Assembly (NCBI GenBank): GCA_002480495.1
Contig: DLCG01000021.1
Span: 473 to 64,472, forward strand
Direction: 5' to 3'
Source of the DNA: Rhodobiaceae bacterium UBA7804
Lineage (GTDB): Bacteria > Pseudomonadota > Alphaproteobacteria > Parvibaculales > Parvibaculaceae
Length of the DNA stretch: 64,000 nt
Part shown: one piece after another, positions 7,575-16,046 of the stretch
Position numbering within the stretch: position 1 is the stretch's first letter
Layout of the letters: every line of letters starts with the position of its first letter
Notes under the pieces: generated by a model
Told to the model about the DNA's origin: nothing
What the model saw: the letters and a program-made list of their open reading frames with translations, nothing else
The model's database searches: none
Position numbers and translations under genes: made by a program

Positions 7575-8022
7575 AGTTTGTGGCTATGCCGTTGGGCTTT
7601 TGGTGCTGACGGCAAGTTGGAGTGTTTCCCTCTCTTCAACTACCCATGCGGCTGAACTGGCTGGCGCCGCCGCCCCGCGCATCGTCGAAATCTCGGAGGC
7701 CGATTGCCGCCACATCGCGCCTTATCTGCCGGGCGGGGCGGACTATGTGCCGGGTGTGGCCGCGGATGGCAGCGCCGTTGCCCCCGCCGATGTCGATGGC
7801 GGCTATGGCTACGGCCATTGGCCCGTCTATGAATTCTACGTGACGGTCTTCCCCTCGACCGGCCTCAGCCCCTCCTTCGGCGCCAAGGCCGAGGTCCCCG
7901 TTGCCCTTGTCCGCGTCGACAGCCGCACCGGCCGCACGACCATTGACGGTCAGGATGTCTCCGGCGTCGATCATGCGCTGGCCGAAGCCTGTGCAAGATT
8001 GCATCAGGTCGGCCCGAAATAG
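7555..8022 (+). CDS. Conserved hypothetical secreted protein
   Basis: The product of about 155 residues begins with a hydrophobic segment (YAVGLLVLTASWSVSL) ending in a likely signal-peptidase site at THA, so it is probably periplasmic. A mature part follows with VEISEADCRHIAPYLPGG, a PGVAADGSAVAPADVDGG segment and a C-terminal VDSRTGRTTIDGQ. There is no ATG in the right place: the frame is open from TTG 7540, and GTG 7555, preceded by GAGGAC, is preferred. The start overlaps the preceding gene by about 20 bases. It resembles uncharacterised alphaproteobacterial exported proteins; no catalytic motif is seen. Confidence 0.6.
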   Translation: MYGRNLEVCGYAVGLLVLTASWSVSLSSTTHAAELAGAAAPRIVEISEADCRHIAPYLPGGADYVPGVAADGSAVAPADVDGGYGYGHWPVYEFYVTVFPSTGLSPSFGAKAEVPVALVRVDSRTGRTTIDGQDVSGVDHALAEACARLHQVGPK

Positions 8023-8111
8023 CCTCGCAGCCTGCCGGAAACCGCCGCTTTCGTTGACAGCCTCCGCCGCCGCCCGCACCCTTCAACCGGGTAAGGGCAA
8101 GATATGGGCTG

Positions 8112-9800
8112 ATGATGTCTCGCTGGCGCAAGGCCGCGTTCCTTTTCGTTTGCGTCTCGTTCGCCATCTTCGATCTGGGTAGCGCCGCTCAGGCGCAGGA
8201 TGCGCGCTGGCGCATCACCAAGGAGCGTTGGAGCGCATCCGACGAAAAGGCCTGGCAGGATTTTGTCGCCGCCCTCGGCGCCGCCGATTGCTGGACCTTC
8301 GATGAATGCATCAAGAGCCCGGCCAATCCCTATCGCCATACGGACCCGAAGACGCGCTTCTATGTCGATTGCGCCGACATGCCCTATGTCCTTCGCGCCT
8401 ATTTTGCCTGGAAGAACGGGCTGCCCTTCGCCTGGCAATCGGCGATGCAGTCCTCGGACGGTCCCGGCGGCGACATCCGCTATTCCTCCTACGGAAATGT
8501 CGTCGTCGCGCGCGACAGCGTTCCGCGCACCGCATCCGGTGTGAATGCGATCCCCATCCTGCACAATCTCGTGAATGTCGTCTCGACCGCCATGTTCCGG
8601 CGTCACTCGATGCATGACGATCCGGTGATGTTTTCGGACACCTATTCGCCGCGTCTCGATCGTGACGCGATCGTCCCGGGCACCATCGCTTATGATGTGA
8701 ACGGTCACGCCTCGCTTGTCTGGCGCGTCGAGTCCGGCGGGCGCATTCTCATCTTTTCGTCGCATCCCGACCATTCGCTGAGCCGCAGCCATCTCGGCAA
8801 GGAGTTCCTGCGTACCGGCCCGGAGCTCGGCTCGATCTTCCAGAAGTTCCGCCCCATCGAGGTTGTCGGTGCGAAGCGCGCGGCAAATGGCGCGCTTGTC
8901 GGCGGCTCAATCGTCGCCGCCTCGAATGCCGACATCCCGGATTTCTCGCTCGAGCAGTATCAGGGCAACCCGCCCGGCGATCCGCATCGCTGGCGCACGG
9001 CCTCATGGATGTGGAATGGCGAGAACCTCGACTTCTACACCTATCTCCGCTCGCGCCTTTCCGCGGGCGAACTCGAATACAAGCCCGTCGACGAATTGCG
9101 CGCGATGATGCAGTCGCTCTGCTTCGATCTGCGCTCGCGCAAGCAGGCGGTGGAAATCTCGCTCGGCCGCGGCATCCAGAACATGGACCCGCCGCATCGC
9201 CTGCCGGACAACATCTACGGGACGCATGGCGTCTGGGAGCTCTACTCGACGCCCTCGCGCGACGCCCGCCTCAAGACCGGCTTTAGGGAGATGTACGAGC
9301 TCGTCGTCGAATTCGTGAAGATGGACATGGTCGATGCCCCGCGCCTCGATTATGACGGCGACGATCTGCCCGGCGACCTCCTTGCCGCCTGGTGGGAGCA
9401 GAACGCCGCCTGCGACATCTCCTATGTGAATTCCGCCGGCCGCACGGTGGAACTCTCCATCGACATGATCGTGGACCGTCTCTACGACCTCTCCTTCGAC
9501 CCCTATCAATGCGTCGAGCGGCGCTGGGGCGCGAAAGGCGAGGAGGCCGCCACCTGCCGCGACGGGGCGGAGAAGACCCGCTGGTACGAGGCCCAGCGCT
9601 ACCTGCGCAACCAGATCGACCGCACCTATGATGTCGATATGGGCTACACCGTCGAGGACCTCGAAAGGGGCCCCTGGGGCCTCAGGACGGGCAGGGGCGT
9701 GGAACAGGGCCCCGAGGTCGATATCCGGGCCTGGCTCGAAGGTTTCCGCTCCCGGCAGACCGCGAGCGGCGAGATTGCGAATCCGCCCGTGACCCCCTAA
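8112..9800 (+). CDS. Secreted protein with possible papain-like (NlpC/CHAP-type) Cys-His centre
   Basis: This 562-residue protein has a Sec signal peptide (residues 1-29, cleavage after AQA). The segment YVDCADMPYVLRAYFAWKNG places Cys87 at the start of a helix, and PGTIAYDVNGHASLVW supplies His199, followed by HPDHS around residue 218. This Cys-then-strand-His layout resembles the papain-like fold of NlpC/P60, CHAP and transglutaminase-like enzymes. The remaining 330 residues are tryptophan- and tyrosine-rich with no recognised domain. It may act on peptidoglycan or a periplasmic substrate, but that is inference. The gene stands between a secreted hypothetical and proS. Confidence 0.7.
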   Translation: MMSRWRKAAFLFVCVSFAIFDLGSAAQAQDARWRITKERWSASDEKAWQDFVAALGAADCWTFDECIKSPANPYRHTDPKTRFYVDCADMPYVLRAYFAWKNGLPFAWQSAMQSSDGPGGDIRYSSYGNVVVARDSVPRTASGVNAIPILHNLVNVVSTAMFRRHSMHDDPVMFSDTYSPRLDRDAIVPGTIAYDVNGHASLVWRVESGGRILIFSSHPDHSLSRSHLGKEFLRTGPELGSIFQKFRPIEVVGAKRAANGALVGGSIVAASNADIPDFSLEQYQGNPPGDPHRWRTASWMWNGENLDFYTYLRSRLSAGELEYKPVDELRAMMQSLCFDLRSRKQAVEISLGRGIQNMDPPHRLPDNIYGTHGVWELYSTPSRDARLKTGFREMYELVVEFVKMDMVDAPRLDYDGDDLPGDLLAAWWEQNAACDISYVNSAGRTVELSIDMIVDRLYDLSFDPYQCVERRWGAKGEEAATCRDGAEKTRWYEAQRYLRNQIDRTYDVDMGYTVEDLERGPWGLRTGRGVEQGPEVDIRAWLEGFRSRQTASGEIANPPVTP

Positions 9801-9892
9801 AACGAAGCCTTGTTTTTCAAGCTCCGGCAGGCCCCTCCGGGCCCGCCTCGCGCCGCCCGCGATCCCTCCGGCCGGCCGCTTTCAGGGTCACC

Positions 9893-11209
9893 ATGCGCCT
9901 TTCCAGATACTTCCTGCCCACCCTCCGGGAAAACCCCGCCGAAGCCCAGATCGTCTCCCATCGGCTGATGCTGCGGGCGGGCCTCGTCCGCCAGACCGCC
10001 GCCGGCATCTATGCCTGGCTGCCGCTCGGCCTCGCCGTGCTCCGCAACATCGAAAAGGTGGTTCGCGAGGAGCAGGCGCGCGCGGGCGCGATCGAGCTTC
10101 TCATGCCGACGCTCCAGTCCGCCGATCTCTGGCGCCAGTCCGGCCGCTACGACGCCTATGGCCCCGAGATGCTCCGCATCAAGGACCGCCACGAGCGCGA
10201 CATGCTCTATGGCCCCACCAACGAGGAAATGATCACCGACATCTTCAAGGGCGCGGTGAAGTCCTATCGCGACCTGCCGCGCAACCTCTATCACATCCAG
10301 TGGAAGTTCCGGGACGAGATCCGCCCCCGCTTCGGCGTCATGCGCGGCCGCGAATTCCTCATGAAGGACGGCTATTCCTTCGATCTCGACGTCGAGGGGG
10401 CGCGCCGCGCCTATCGCAAGATGTTCGTCGCCTATCTGCGCACCTTCGACCGCTTGGGCCTGCGCGCCATCCCCATGGCCGCCGACACCGGCCCCATCGG
10501 CGGCGACATGAGCCATGAATTCATCATTCTCGCCGAAACCGGGGAGAGCGCGGTCTTCTGCCACCGCGATCTCGTCGACATGCCCGTCCCCGGCGACGAC
10601 ATCGACTATGAGGGCGACCTCGAACCCGTCATCTCCGCGCGCACCGATCTCTACGCCGCGACCGACGAGAAGCACGACCCTGCCGCCTTCGAGGCCATCC
10701 CCGAAGACAAGCGCCTCTCCGCCCGCGGCATCGAGGTTGGCCACATCTTCTTCTTCGGCACGAAATATTCGCAGTCCATGGGCTGCGTCGTGCAGGGGCC
10801 GGACGGCAAGGATGTGGCCCTCCAGATGGGTTCCTACGGCATCGGCGTCTCCCGCCTCGTCGGCGCCATCATCGAGGCGAGCCACGACGACAATGGCATC
10901 GTCTGGCCGGATGCGGTCGCGCCCTTCAAGGTCGGTCTCGTGAATTTGAAGAGCGGTGATGCCGAAACCGATGCCGCCTGCGACGCGCTTTATGCGAAGC
11001 TCGAAGCGGCGGGCATTTCCGTCCTTTATGACGACACGGACGAGCGCGCGGGCGCGAAGTTCTCGAACATGGACCTCATCGGTCTGCCCTGGCAGCTCGT
11101 CGTCGGCCCGCGCGGCCTCAAGTCCGGCACGGTCGAGCTGAAGCGCCGCGCCACCGGCGAGAAGGAAGAACTCTCGCCCGAAGCCGCGCTCGCGAAGATT
11201 GTGGGGTAG
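9893..11209 (+). CDS. proS: Prolyl-tRNA synthetase, short alphaproteobacterial type
   Basis: The class II synthetase charges tRNA-Pro with proline. The 438-residue length is that of the short bacterial form that lacks the large editing insertion found in E. coli ProS. Class II motifs are seen: motif 1 in the N-terminal AGLVRQTAAGIYAWLPLG region, motif 2 in QWKFRDEIRPRFGVMRGREF, and motif 3 in GSYGIGVSRLVGAI, with a C-terminal anticodon-binding domain. ATG 9893 gives MRLSRYFLPTLRE, the usual beginning. Without the editing domain, mischarged Ala-tRNA-Pro would need a trans-editing protein elsewhere. Confidence 0.96.
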   Translation: MRLSRYFLPTLRENPAEAQIVSHRLMLRAGLVRQTAAGIYAWLPLGLAVLRNIEKVVREEQARAGAIELLMPTLQSADLWRQSGRYDAYGPEMLRIKDRHERDMLYGPTNEEMITDIFKGAVKSYRDLPRNLYHIQWKFRDEIRPRFGVMRGREFLMKDGYSFDLDVEGARRAYRKMFVAYLRTFDRLGLRAIPMAADTGPIGGDMSHEFIILAETGESAVFCHRDLVDMPVPGDDIDYEGDLEPVISARTDLYAATDEKHDPAAFEAIPEDKRLSARGIEVGHIFFFGTKYSQSMGCVVQGPDGKDVALQMGSYGIGVSRLVGAIIEASHDDNGIVWPDAVAPFKVGLVNLKSGDAETDAACDALYAKLEAAGISVLYDDTDERAGAKFSNMDLIGLPWQLVVGPRGLKSGTVELKRRATGEKEELSPEAALAKIVG

Positions 11210-11235
11210 GCAAGTTTGCGGGGGACGACCGTTAT

Positions 11236-11372
11236 CCGTTTTTCGCTTGCGAAAAACGGCAAGGCCGACTGGCCGCCGCGCCTTATGGCGCGTAAGCCAA
11301 GCCGCCGGATGGCGGCGCCGGCGCTTGAGGCCAAACAACGATGGGCGATCGGCGAAGCCGATGGCCCAGAGG
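11236..11372. repeat. Cluster of consecutive hairpins between proS and lolC
   Basis: At least four inverted repeats lie in series. They are CCGTTTTTCGC/GCGAAAAACGG (11236-11259, an 11-bp perfect arm), CGCGCC/GGCGCG around 11277-11292, GCCGCC/GGCGGC around 11300-11315, and GGGCGATCGGC/GCCGATGGCCC around 11343-11367. None is followed by a T run, so they are not simple terminators. They may stabilise or process the mRNA, or be remnants of dispersed palindromes. Confidence 0.6.
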
Positions 11373-11379
11373 AAGAAAA

Positions 11380-12666
11380 ATGACGGACGCTACATACCCT
11401 GAAAAGAAAACCGGCCGCGCCCGCGCCTTCGGTGCCTTCGAATGGCTCCTTGCCATGCGCTATCTGCGCTCGCGCCGCCGCGAGGGCATCGTCTCCGTCA
11501 TCGCCGCCATCTCCTTCGCGGGCATCATGCTCGGCGTCGCCACCCTCATCATCGTCATGTCGGTGATGAACGGTTTCCGCACCGAGCTTCTCTCCCGCAT
11601 CCTCGGTCTCAACGGCCACATGTTCGTGCAGGGTGTCGGCGCCAATATCGTGAACTACGACGAGGTCGCCGCGCGCATCCGCGGCGTAGATGGAGTGACG
11701 AGCGTCATCCCGCTGGTCGACGGTCAGGTCATGGTGCAAAGCGCGCGAACCGCGAGCGGCGCTCTCGTCCGCGGCATGCGCGAGGCGGACCTGAAGGGTC
11801 TCTCCCTTGTTTCCGGCAATGTCGTGGTCGGTTCGCTCGACGGGCTGGACGAGGGTGGCGTCGCCGTCGGCTCGCGCCTTGCGGCAAATCTGGGCCTCAC
11901 CGTCGGCGACAATATCACGCTCCTTTCGCCCAGGGGCGCGATCACGCCCTTCGGCACCGCGCCCAAGGTCGGCGCCTTTCCCATCAAGGCGATCTTCGAA
12001 CTCGGCATGTCGGAATATGATGCGAGCTTCGTCTTCATGTCGCTCGACGAGGCGCGCGCCTTCTTCCGCACCTATGAAGGCGTGAGCGCGCTCGAGATAC
12101 GCATCGAAAATCCCGACCGCGTTAACGCCTATGTGCAGCCCGTCGCCGTCGCCGCCGGTCCGTGCTGCGCCGTGGTGACATGGCAGCAGCGCAACGAGAG
12201 CTTCTTCTCCGCGCTTCAGGTGGAGCGCAACGTGATGTTCCTCATCCTCACGCTCATCCTCATCGTCGCCTCGCTCAACATCATCTCCGGCCTGATCATG
12301 CTGGTGAAGGACAAGGGCAGGGACATCGCGGTGCTGCGCACCATGGGCGCGACGCGCGGCGCCGTCATGCGTGCCTTCTTCATTTCCGGCGCCTCCATCG
12401 GCGTCGTCGGCACTTTCGCAGGCTTCCTGCTCGGCCTCGTCTTCTGCCTCAACATAGAGACGCTCCGCCAATGGCTCTCCGATCTGTCGGGTACGGAGCT
12501 TTTCTCGCCGGAAGTATACTTTCTGAGTCACATGCCGGCCGAGGTCGACGCGGGCGAGGTCACGGCCGTCGTTCTCATGGCGCTCTTCCTCTCCTTCGCG
12601 GCCACGCTTTATCCCGCCTGGCGTGCGGCTTCGCTCGATCCGGTGGAGGCGCTCCGCTATGAGTGA
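11380..12666 (+). CDS. lolC: Lipoprotein-releasing ABC transporter permease LolC/LolE
   Basis: This is the membrane component of the Lol ABC exporter that extracts outer-membrane lipoproteins from the inner membrane and hands them to LolA. One N-terminal transmembrane helix (IVSVIAAISFAGIMLGVATLI) precedes a large periplasmic domain, and three C-terminal helices form the FtsX-like domain. The last part carries the coupling region with DIAVLRTMGATRGAVMRAF. The frame is open from 11341, but ATG 11380 is preceded by GAGGAAG and is chosen (428 residues). It overlaps lolD by 8 bases. Confidence 0.93.
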   Translation: MTDATYPEKKTGRARAFGAFEWLLAMRYLRSRRREGIVSVIAAISFAGIMLGVATLIIVMSVMNGFRTELLSRILGLNGHMFVQGVGANIVNYDEVAARIRGVDGVTSVIPLVDGQVMVQSARTASGALVRGMREADLKGLSLVSGNVVVGSLDGLDEGGVAVGSRLAANLGLTVGDNITLLSPRGAITPFGTAPKVGAFPIKAIFELGMSEYDASFVFMSLDEARAFFRTYEGVSALEIRIENPDRVNAYVQPVAVAAGPCCAVVTWQQRNESFFSALQVERNVMFLILTLILIVASLNIISGLIMLVKDKGRDIAVLRTMGATRGAVMRAFFISGASIGVVGTFAGFLLGLVFCLNIETLRQWLSDLSGTELFSPEVYFLSHMPAEVDAGEVTAVVLMALFLSFAATLYPAWRAASLDPVEALRYE

Positions 12667-13372
12667 TGCACCGGTCCTTTCCCTTCGCGGCATCACCCGC
12701 ACCTATCGTCAGGGCGATGCGGAGCTTCGCATCTTCGCGGGCGCGGATCTCGATGTCTGGCAGGGTCAGGTCGTCGCCCTTGTCGGCCCGTCCGGCTCCG
12801 GAAAGTCTTCACTCCTCCACATCGCGGGGCTTCTCGAAGCGCCGAACGAAGGCGAGGTCTGGATCGGCGGCGTCGAAGCCGTCGGCCTTTCCGATACGCG
12901 GCGCACGGCCATCCGCCGCGCCGATCTCGGCTTCGTCTATCAGTTCCACAATCTCCTGCCCGAATTCACGGCGGTGGAGAATGTCATCCTCCCGCAGATG
13001 ATCGCAGGGATAGGAAAGCGCGAGGCGCGCACCTTCGCCATGGACCTTCTCGGCCGCATGGGCCTTGCCGAGCGTGCGGAGCATCGCCCGGCGGAGCTCT
13101 CCGGCGGCGAGCAGCAGCGCGTCGCCATCGCCCGCGCGCTCGCCAACCGTCCGCATGTCCTGCTGGCCGACGAGCCCACCGGCAATCTCGACCCCAAGAC
13201 CTCCCGCCACGTCTTCAACGAGCTTCTGAAGATTTGCCGCTCGGAAGGCGTCGCCGCCCTCGTCGCGACGCATAATCTCGACCTCGCGAGCCACATGGAC
13301 CGCGTCGTCCTCCTCCATGAGGGCAGGCTCCACGAAGGCACGGACATCGCCGCCGCCTACCAGAGCTTGTGA
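12659..13372 (+). CDS. lolD: Lipoprotein-releasing ABC transporter ATPase LolD
   Basis: This cytoplasmic ATPase drives the LolCDE lipoprotein release complex. All ABC motifs are present: Walker A GPSGSGKSS, Q-loop VYQFHNLLP, signature LSGGEQQRVAIARAL, Walker B VLLADEPTGNLD and the switch histidine in ATHN. ATG 12659 lies inside the last codons of lolC (ATGAGTGA overlap), giving translational coupling and 237 residues; the longer open frame upstream is only lolC overlap. A strong bidirectional terminator follows at 13410. Confidence 0.96.
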   Translation: MSDAPVLSLRGITRTYRQGDAELRIFAGADLDVWQGQVVALVGPSGSGKSSLLHIAGLLEAPNEGEVWIGGVEAVGLSDTRRTAIRRADLGFVYQFHNLLPEFTAVENVILPQMIAGIGKREARTFAMDLLGRMGLAERAEHRPAELSGGEQQRVAIARALANRPHVLLADEPTGNLDPKTSRHVFNELLKICRSEGVAALVATHNLDLASHMDRVVLLHEGRLHEGTDIAAAYQSL

Positions 13373-13409
13373 CGCTGAATATTCATCTTGATGGGTCGCC
13401 AAAGGAAAA

Positions 13410-13449
13410 GCCCGGCATTCAATTCAATGAATGCCGGGCCTTCTGTTTT
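13410..13449. terminator. Bidirectional Rho-independent terminator
   Basis: A perfect 12-bp stem GCCCGGCATTCA/TGAATGCCGGGC (13410-13421 and 13428-13439) with a six-base loop is followed by TTCTGTTTT on the plus strand, and by a T-rich tract on the minus strand. It ends lolD (+) and the autotransporter gene (-). Confidence 0.88.
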
Positions 13450-13484
13450 CCTGGTGCAGTCCCTAGCGCGGGAAGTTCTGCAAT

Positions 13485-15338
13485 CTAGAATTTGACCTGA
13501 ACGCTCAGTGTGGCCCTATGCTCGCTGTAATCATCATGAGCAAAGGTGCCATCATAGTTCAACGCCACGTTCATGCCGTCATTCCCGAGTGACGAACTCA
13601 CGCCGACACCTCCGCGAATGTAGTTTTCATCCCTGCTGTCGAGGGGCGTCGTGAAAGGGACGGTACCTCCTGTAAAGGTTGTGCCAACGGAATTGCTCCC
13701 GTCCTCGAACTCCTTCACCCAGTGCAGGTGCGCGCTCGGGCGGAGTGTGCCGCTTGCAACCTCAACCGGCATGGAAACCTGACCGCCAAGCCACAAGGTG
13801 GTGGACTCGAAATCCATATCGTTGACGGTCATTGAAAGCACGCCAGCGCCGGTCTCTGTATATCCGTCCACAGAAAGGTCCAGATGCTGCAATTGTGCGC
13901 TCGGGCCGGCGATGACGTCTCCGAAAGCAAAATTGTAACCGGCGCGAAGAGCGGCTGTCGTCTGTGTGCCGTCTGTATTGCTGCTCGCGGTCTGGTTGAT
14001 GCCGCCGAAGACGATACGACGTTCGTTGTCGTAGTCGAGCCATGAATAACCGAGCATCACGTCGGCATTGAAGCCAACTTCTGAACCATAGCTCAGATAC
14101 GTCATTACACTGATGGCTTCTACGTTCAACTCGCCGCGACTATCGTCGATATCGCCGTCATTTGCGCCGTAGCTGAGACCGGCACCTGCAAGGAGATTGG
14201 GGGCAACTTCGTAGTCGAGCCCGGCTGTGATCGCGTATCCCGTATAATCGGCCCCAGCTCCGTTGACAGTCCCGTCTATGTTGCCGGTGGATACTGCTCC
14301 GGAGATGAAGGCTGTCATCTTTTCCGAGATTTGGGCCACTCCTCCATTCTCGGCATTGGCCACCATCATGGCTACATCCCGCATCGGATCGTTTGAAGCG
14401 ACCTGAACGCTCGCGAGAGAATTGGTCATTGATGCGATTGAGTCGTCGTGGTCCGATCCAGCTATAGCGTTATTGGAGTTGGGATTGCCTGTACGCCGGC
14501 CAGCCAGCATCTGGAAGAGCTGTTCTGCTTGCATACGCGTCAGCAACATTCCCTGCGTCCCGAAATTCCGGAGATAGCTCGTACCGGCACGCTCCAGCGC
14601 GAGCTGCTGTTCAGCTGCCGTCGGCAAGCCTTCGATTTCCGCGATGATGGCCAGGTATTCCGGGTCTGCGGCGAGATACGGAATATTTGCGGAGTCGAGT
14701 GCGGCGGCGACGTTGAACTGATATTCCGTTCCGGCTGCAGCCACTATGGGAGCGAAGACGGGTACGAATCGAATAGTGAACTCGCCGGTCGAAAGGTCGC
14801 CGATGTCGAAAGACCAGTTCACGTTCGAGTTTGCCAGGTCCTCGATCGGCGCGATTTCATAAGCCGGGTTGTCGAGCAGCGTGGCAACGTCCTCGTCGGA
14901 TATCACAACTCCATTGGTGTCATACCATTGACCGGCATTCTGCCAGGCGATCAACGAAGCTTCGGTCGTCGGGTCGTCATCGCTGTCAAAGAACAATCCA
15001 TCTGGAACCTGATTGAGCGACAGAAGGGCGTTTCCGAAAAGCGCGGCGTAGCCGCCAAACATGCCATTCGTTTCCAGCGTGTCGGTTCCTACCGGAGCGA
15101 AGAAGAAACCGGCTCTTTGTGGGTCGGTGAAGAAGCCGGCTTCGCCTTCGGCGCCACCATCGCCGAACAGGCCGCCTGGAAAAAAGGCCCGCTGCAGGGG
15201 GTCTTGTCCTTCGGTGCCGATAAGGCCTTCCCAGCCAAGCGCTTGGGCTGTAACGAGCGTGACTATGTCGTCCATGGTAAGAACGCCGGCTTCGCTGGAA
15301 AGGTCTGCGCGAACGTCTGAAACGGTTTGAGTCTCCAC
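13485..15338 (-). CDS. Autotransporter beta-barrel protein lacking a signal peptide
   Basis: The C-terminal 280 residues have the pattern of an autotransporter outer-membrane translocator: alternating beta strands with aromatic residues, GYAITAGLDYEV, DFESTTLWLGGQVSMP, RPSAHLHWVKEF, and a terminal phenylalanine in SVQVKF. This barrel resembles those of esterase-type autotransporters. The upstream 330 residues are acidic and strand-rich with no recognised domain and no GDSL motif. The frame begins at GTG 15338, three codons after a stop, and has no hydrophobic export signal, although the protein must cross the inner membrane to work. A 5' truncation or a remote start error is likely. Codon use is less GC-biased than the neighbours. 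Confidence 0.7.
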   Translation of the reverse strand: METQTVSDVRADLSSEAGVLTMDDIVTLVTAQALGWEGLIGTEGQDPLQRAFFPGGLFGDGGAEGEAGFFTDPQRAGFFFAPVGTDTLETNGMFGGYAALFGNALLSLNQVPDGLFFDSDDDPTTEASLIAWQNAGQWYDTNGVVISDEDVATLLDNPAYEIAPIEDLANSNVNWSFDIGDLSTGEFTIRFVPVFAPIVAAAGTEYQFNVAAALDSANIPYLAADPEYLAIIAEIEGLPTAAEQQLALERAGTSYLRNFGTQGMLLTRMQAEQLFQMLAGRRTGNPNSNNAIAGSDHDDSIASMTNSLASVQVASNDPMRDVAMMVANAENGGVAQISEKMTAFISGAVSTGNIDGTVNGAGADYTGYAITAGLDYEVAPNLLAGAGLSYGANDGDIDDSRGELNVEAISVMTYLSYGSEVGFNADVMLGYSWLDYDNERRIVFGGINQTASSNTDGTQTTAALRAGYNFAFGDVIAGPSAQLQHLDLSVDGYTETGAGVLSMTVNDMDFESTTLWLGGQVSMPVEVASGTLRPSAHLHWVKEFEDGSNSVGTTFTGGTVPFTTPLDSRDENYIRGGVGVSSSLGNDGMNVALNYDGTFAHDDYSEHRATLSVQVKF

Positions 15339-15380
15339 CTGCTGGAAGGTCTATTCTGGAGCCCGATCAGGAGGCCACCC

Positions 15381-15839
15381 ATGAAGAACCCGCTCACCCG
15401 CCGCTCTTTCGTTTTCTCCGCGCTTGCCGCAGGCATGTTCGCTGCGACGGGCCTTCCCGCCCATGCCGCATCCGAGATCCTCGAGGTCTACAAGACGCCC
15501 TGGTGCGGCTGCTGCGCCGCCTGGGTGGACCATATGCGCGATGCGGGCTTTTCCGTCCGCGTCACGGAGATGGAAGACCTCGCCGCCTTGAAGGCCCGCT
15601 ACGGTGTTACGGCGGAACTAGCCTCCTGCCATACCGCTCTCATCGGCGGCTATGTCGTGGAAGGCCATGTCCCGGCCGCCGACGTCGCGCGTCTCCTGAA
15701 GGAACGTCCGGAGGCCACGGGCCTCGCTGTGCCCGGAATGCCCGTCGGCTCCCCCGGCATGGAAATGGGCAGCGAGCAGGACCCTTACGAGGTCGTCCTC
15801 TTCGGCTCCGGCACCCGCGAAACCTTCGCCCGCTACTGA
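15381..15839 (+). CDS. DUF411 family protein, Tat-exported, probable metal binding
   Basis: This 152-residue protein has a twin-arginine signal (TRRSFVFSALAAGMF, cleavage after AHA near residue 29). The mature domain starts VYKTPWCGCCAAWVDHMR, with Cys42, Cys44 and Cys45 in the CGCC arrangement typical of DUF411. A later cysteine and histidine in ASCHTALIGGYVVEGHVP are also conserved. The family is often linked to copper handling, which is inference here because no copper genes are adjacent. ATG 15381 follows CAGGAGG at a proper distance; the longer frame from 15327 is not used. Confidence 0.9.
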   Translation: MKNPLTRRSFVFSALAAGMFAATGLPAHAASEILEVYKTPWCGCCAAWVDHMRDAGFSVRVTEMEDLAALKARYGVTAELASCHTALIGGYVVEGHVPAADVARLLKERPEATGLAVPGMPVGSPGMEMGSEQDPYEVVLFGSGTRETFARY

Positions 15840-15863
15840 TCCGCGGTTTCACTCCCGGCCTTT

Positions 15864-15923
15864 GTCATCCCGGCGACCTGTCCTCCCAAGCTCCGGAGGA
15901 GCGAAGGGGGAAAGTCGGGATTC
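15864..15923. repeat. Partial copy of the GTCATCCCGG repeat family
   Basis: TTGTCATCCCGGCGA at about 15864-15878 matches the arm of the 93-bp palindrome at 7158-7250, and GTCGGGATTCATG follows near 15913 as a degraded opposite arm. The element lies just after the DUF411 stop. It is a weak copy and could be chance similarity. Confidence 0.35.
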
Positions 15924-15981
15924 ATGGGCGCTCGCCCGCAATCAATCGCCGGATTGGATCAAAAACTTATCCCCAAGCCGC

Positions 15982-16033
15982 TTGACAGAAGAGAACAAAA
16001 AAGAAACATTAGCTGCAGGAACATTTGGTGAAC
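15982..16033 (+). promoter_or_regulatory. SOS-type promoter with two LexA boxes
   Basis: A perfect -35 hexamer TTGACA (15982-15987) is followed by two direct-repeat LexA sites. The first is a near match, GAAC-N7-AAAC (15993-16007), placed over the -35/-10 spacer; the second is an exact GAAC-N7-GAAC (16019-16033), placed over the expected start of transcription. The same exact operator (reverse strand GTTC-N7-GTTC) is found in front of lexA in this window. The -10 hexamer is poor. The position favours repression by LexA and induction by DNA damage. Confidence 0.7.
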
Positions 16034-16046
16034 AAGGGAGCGGCAA

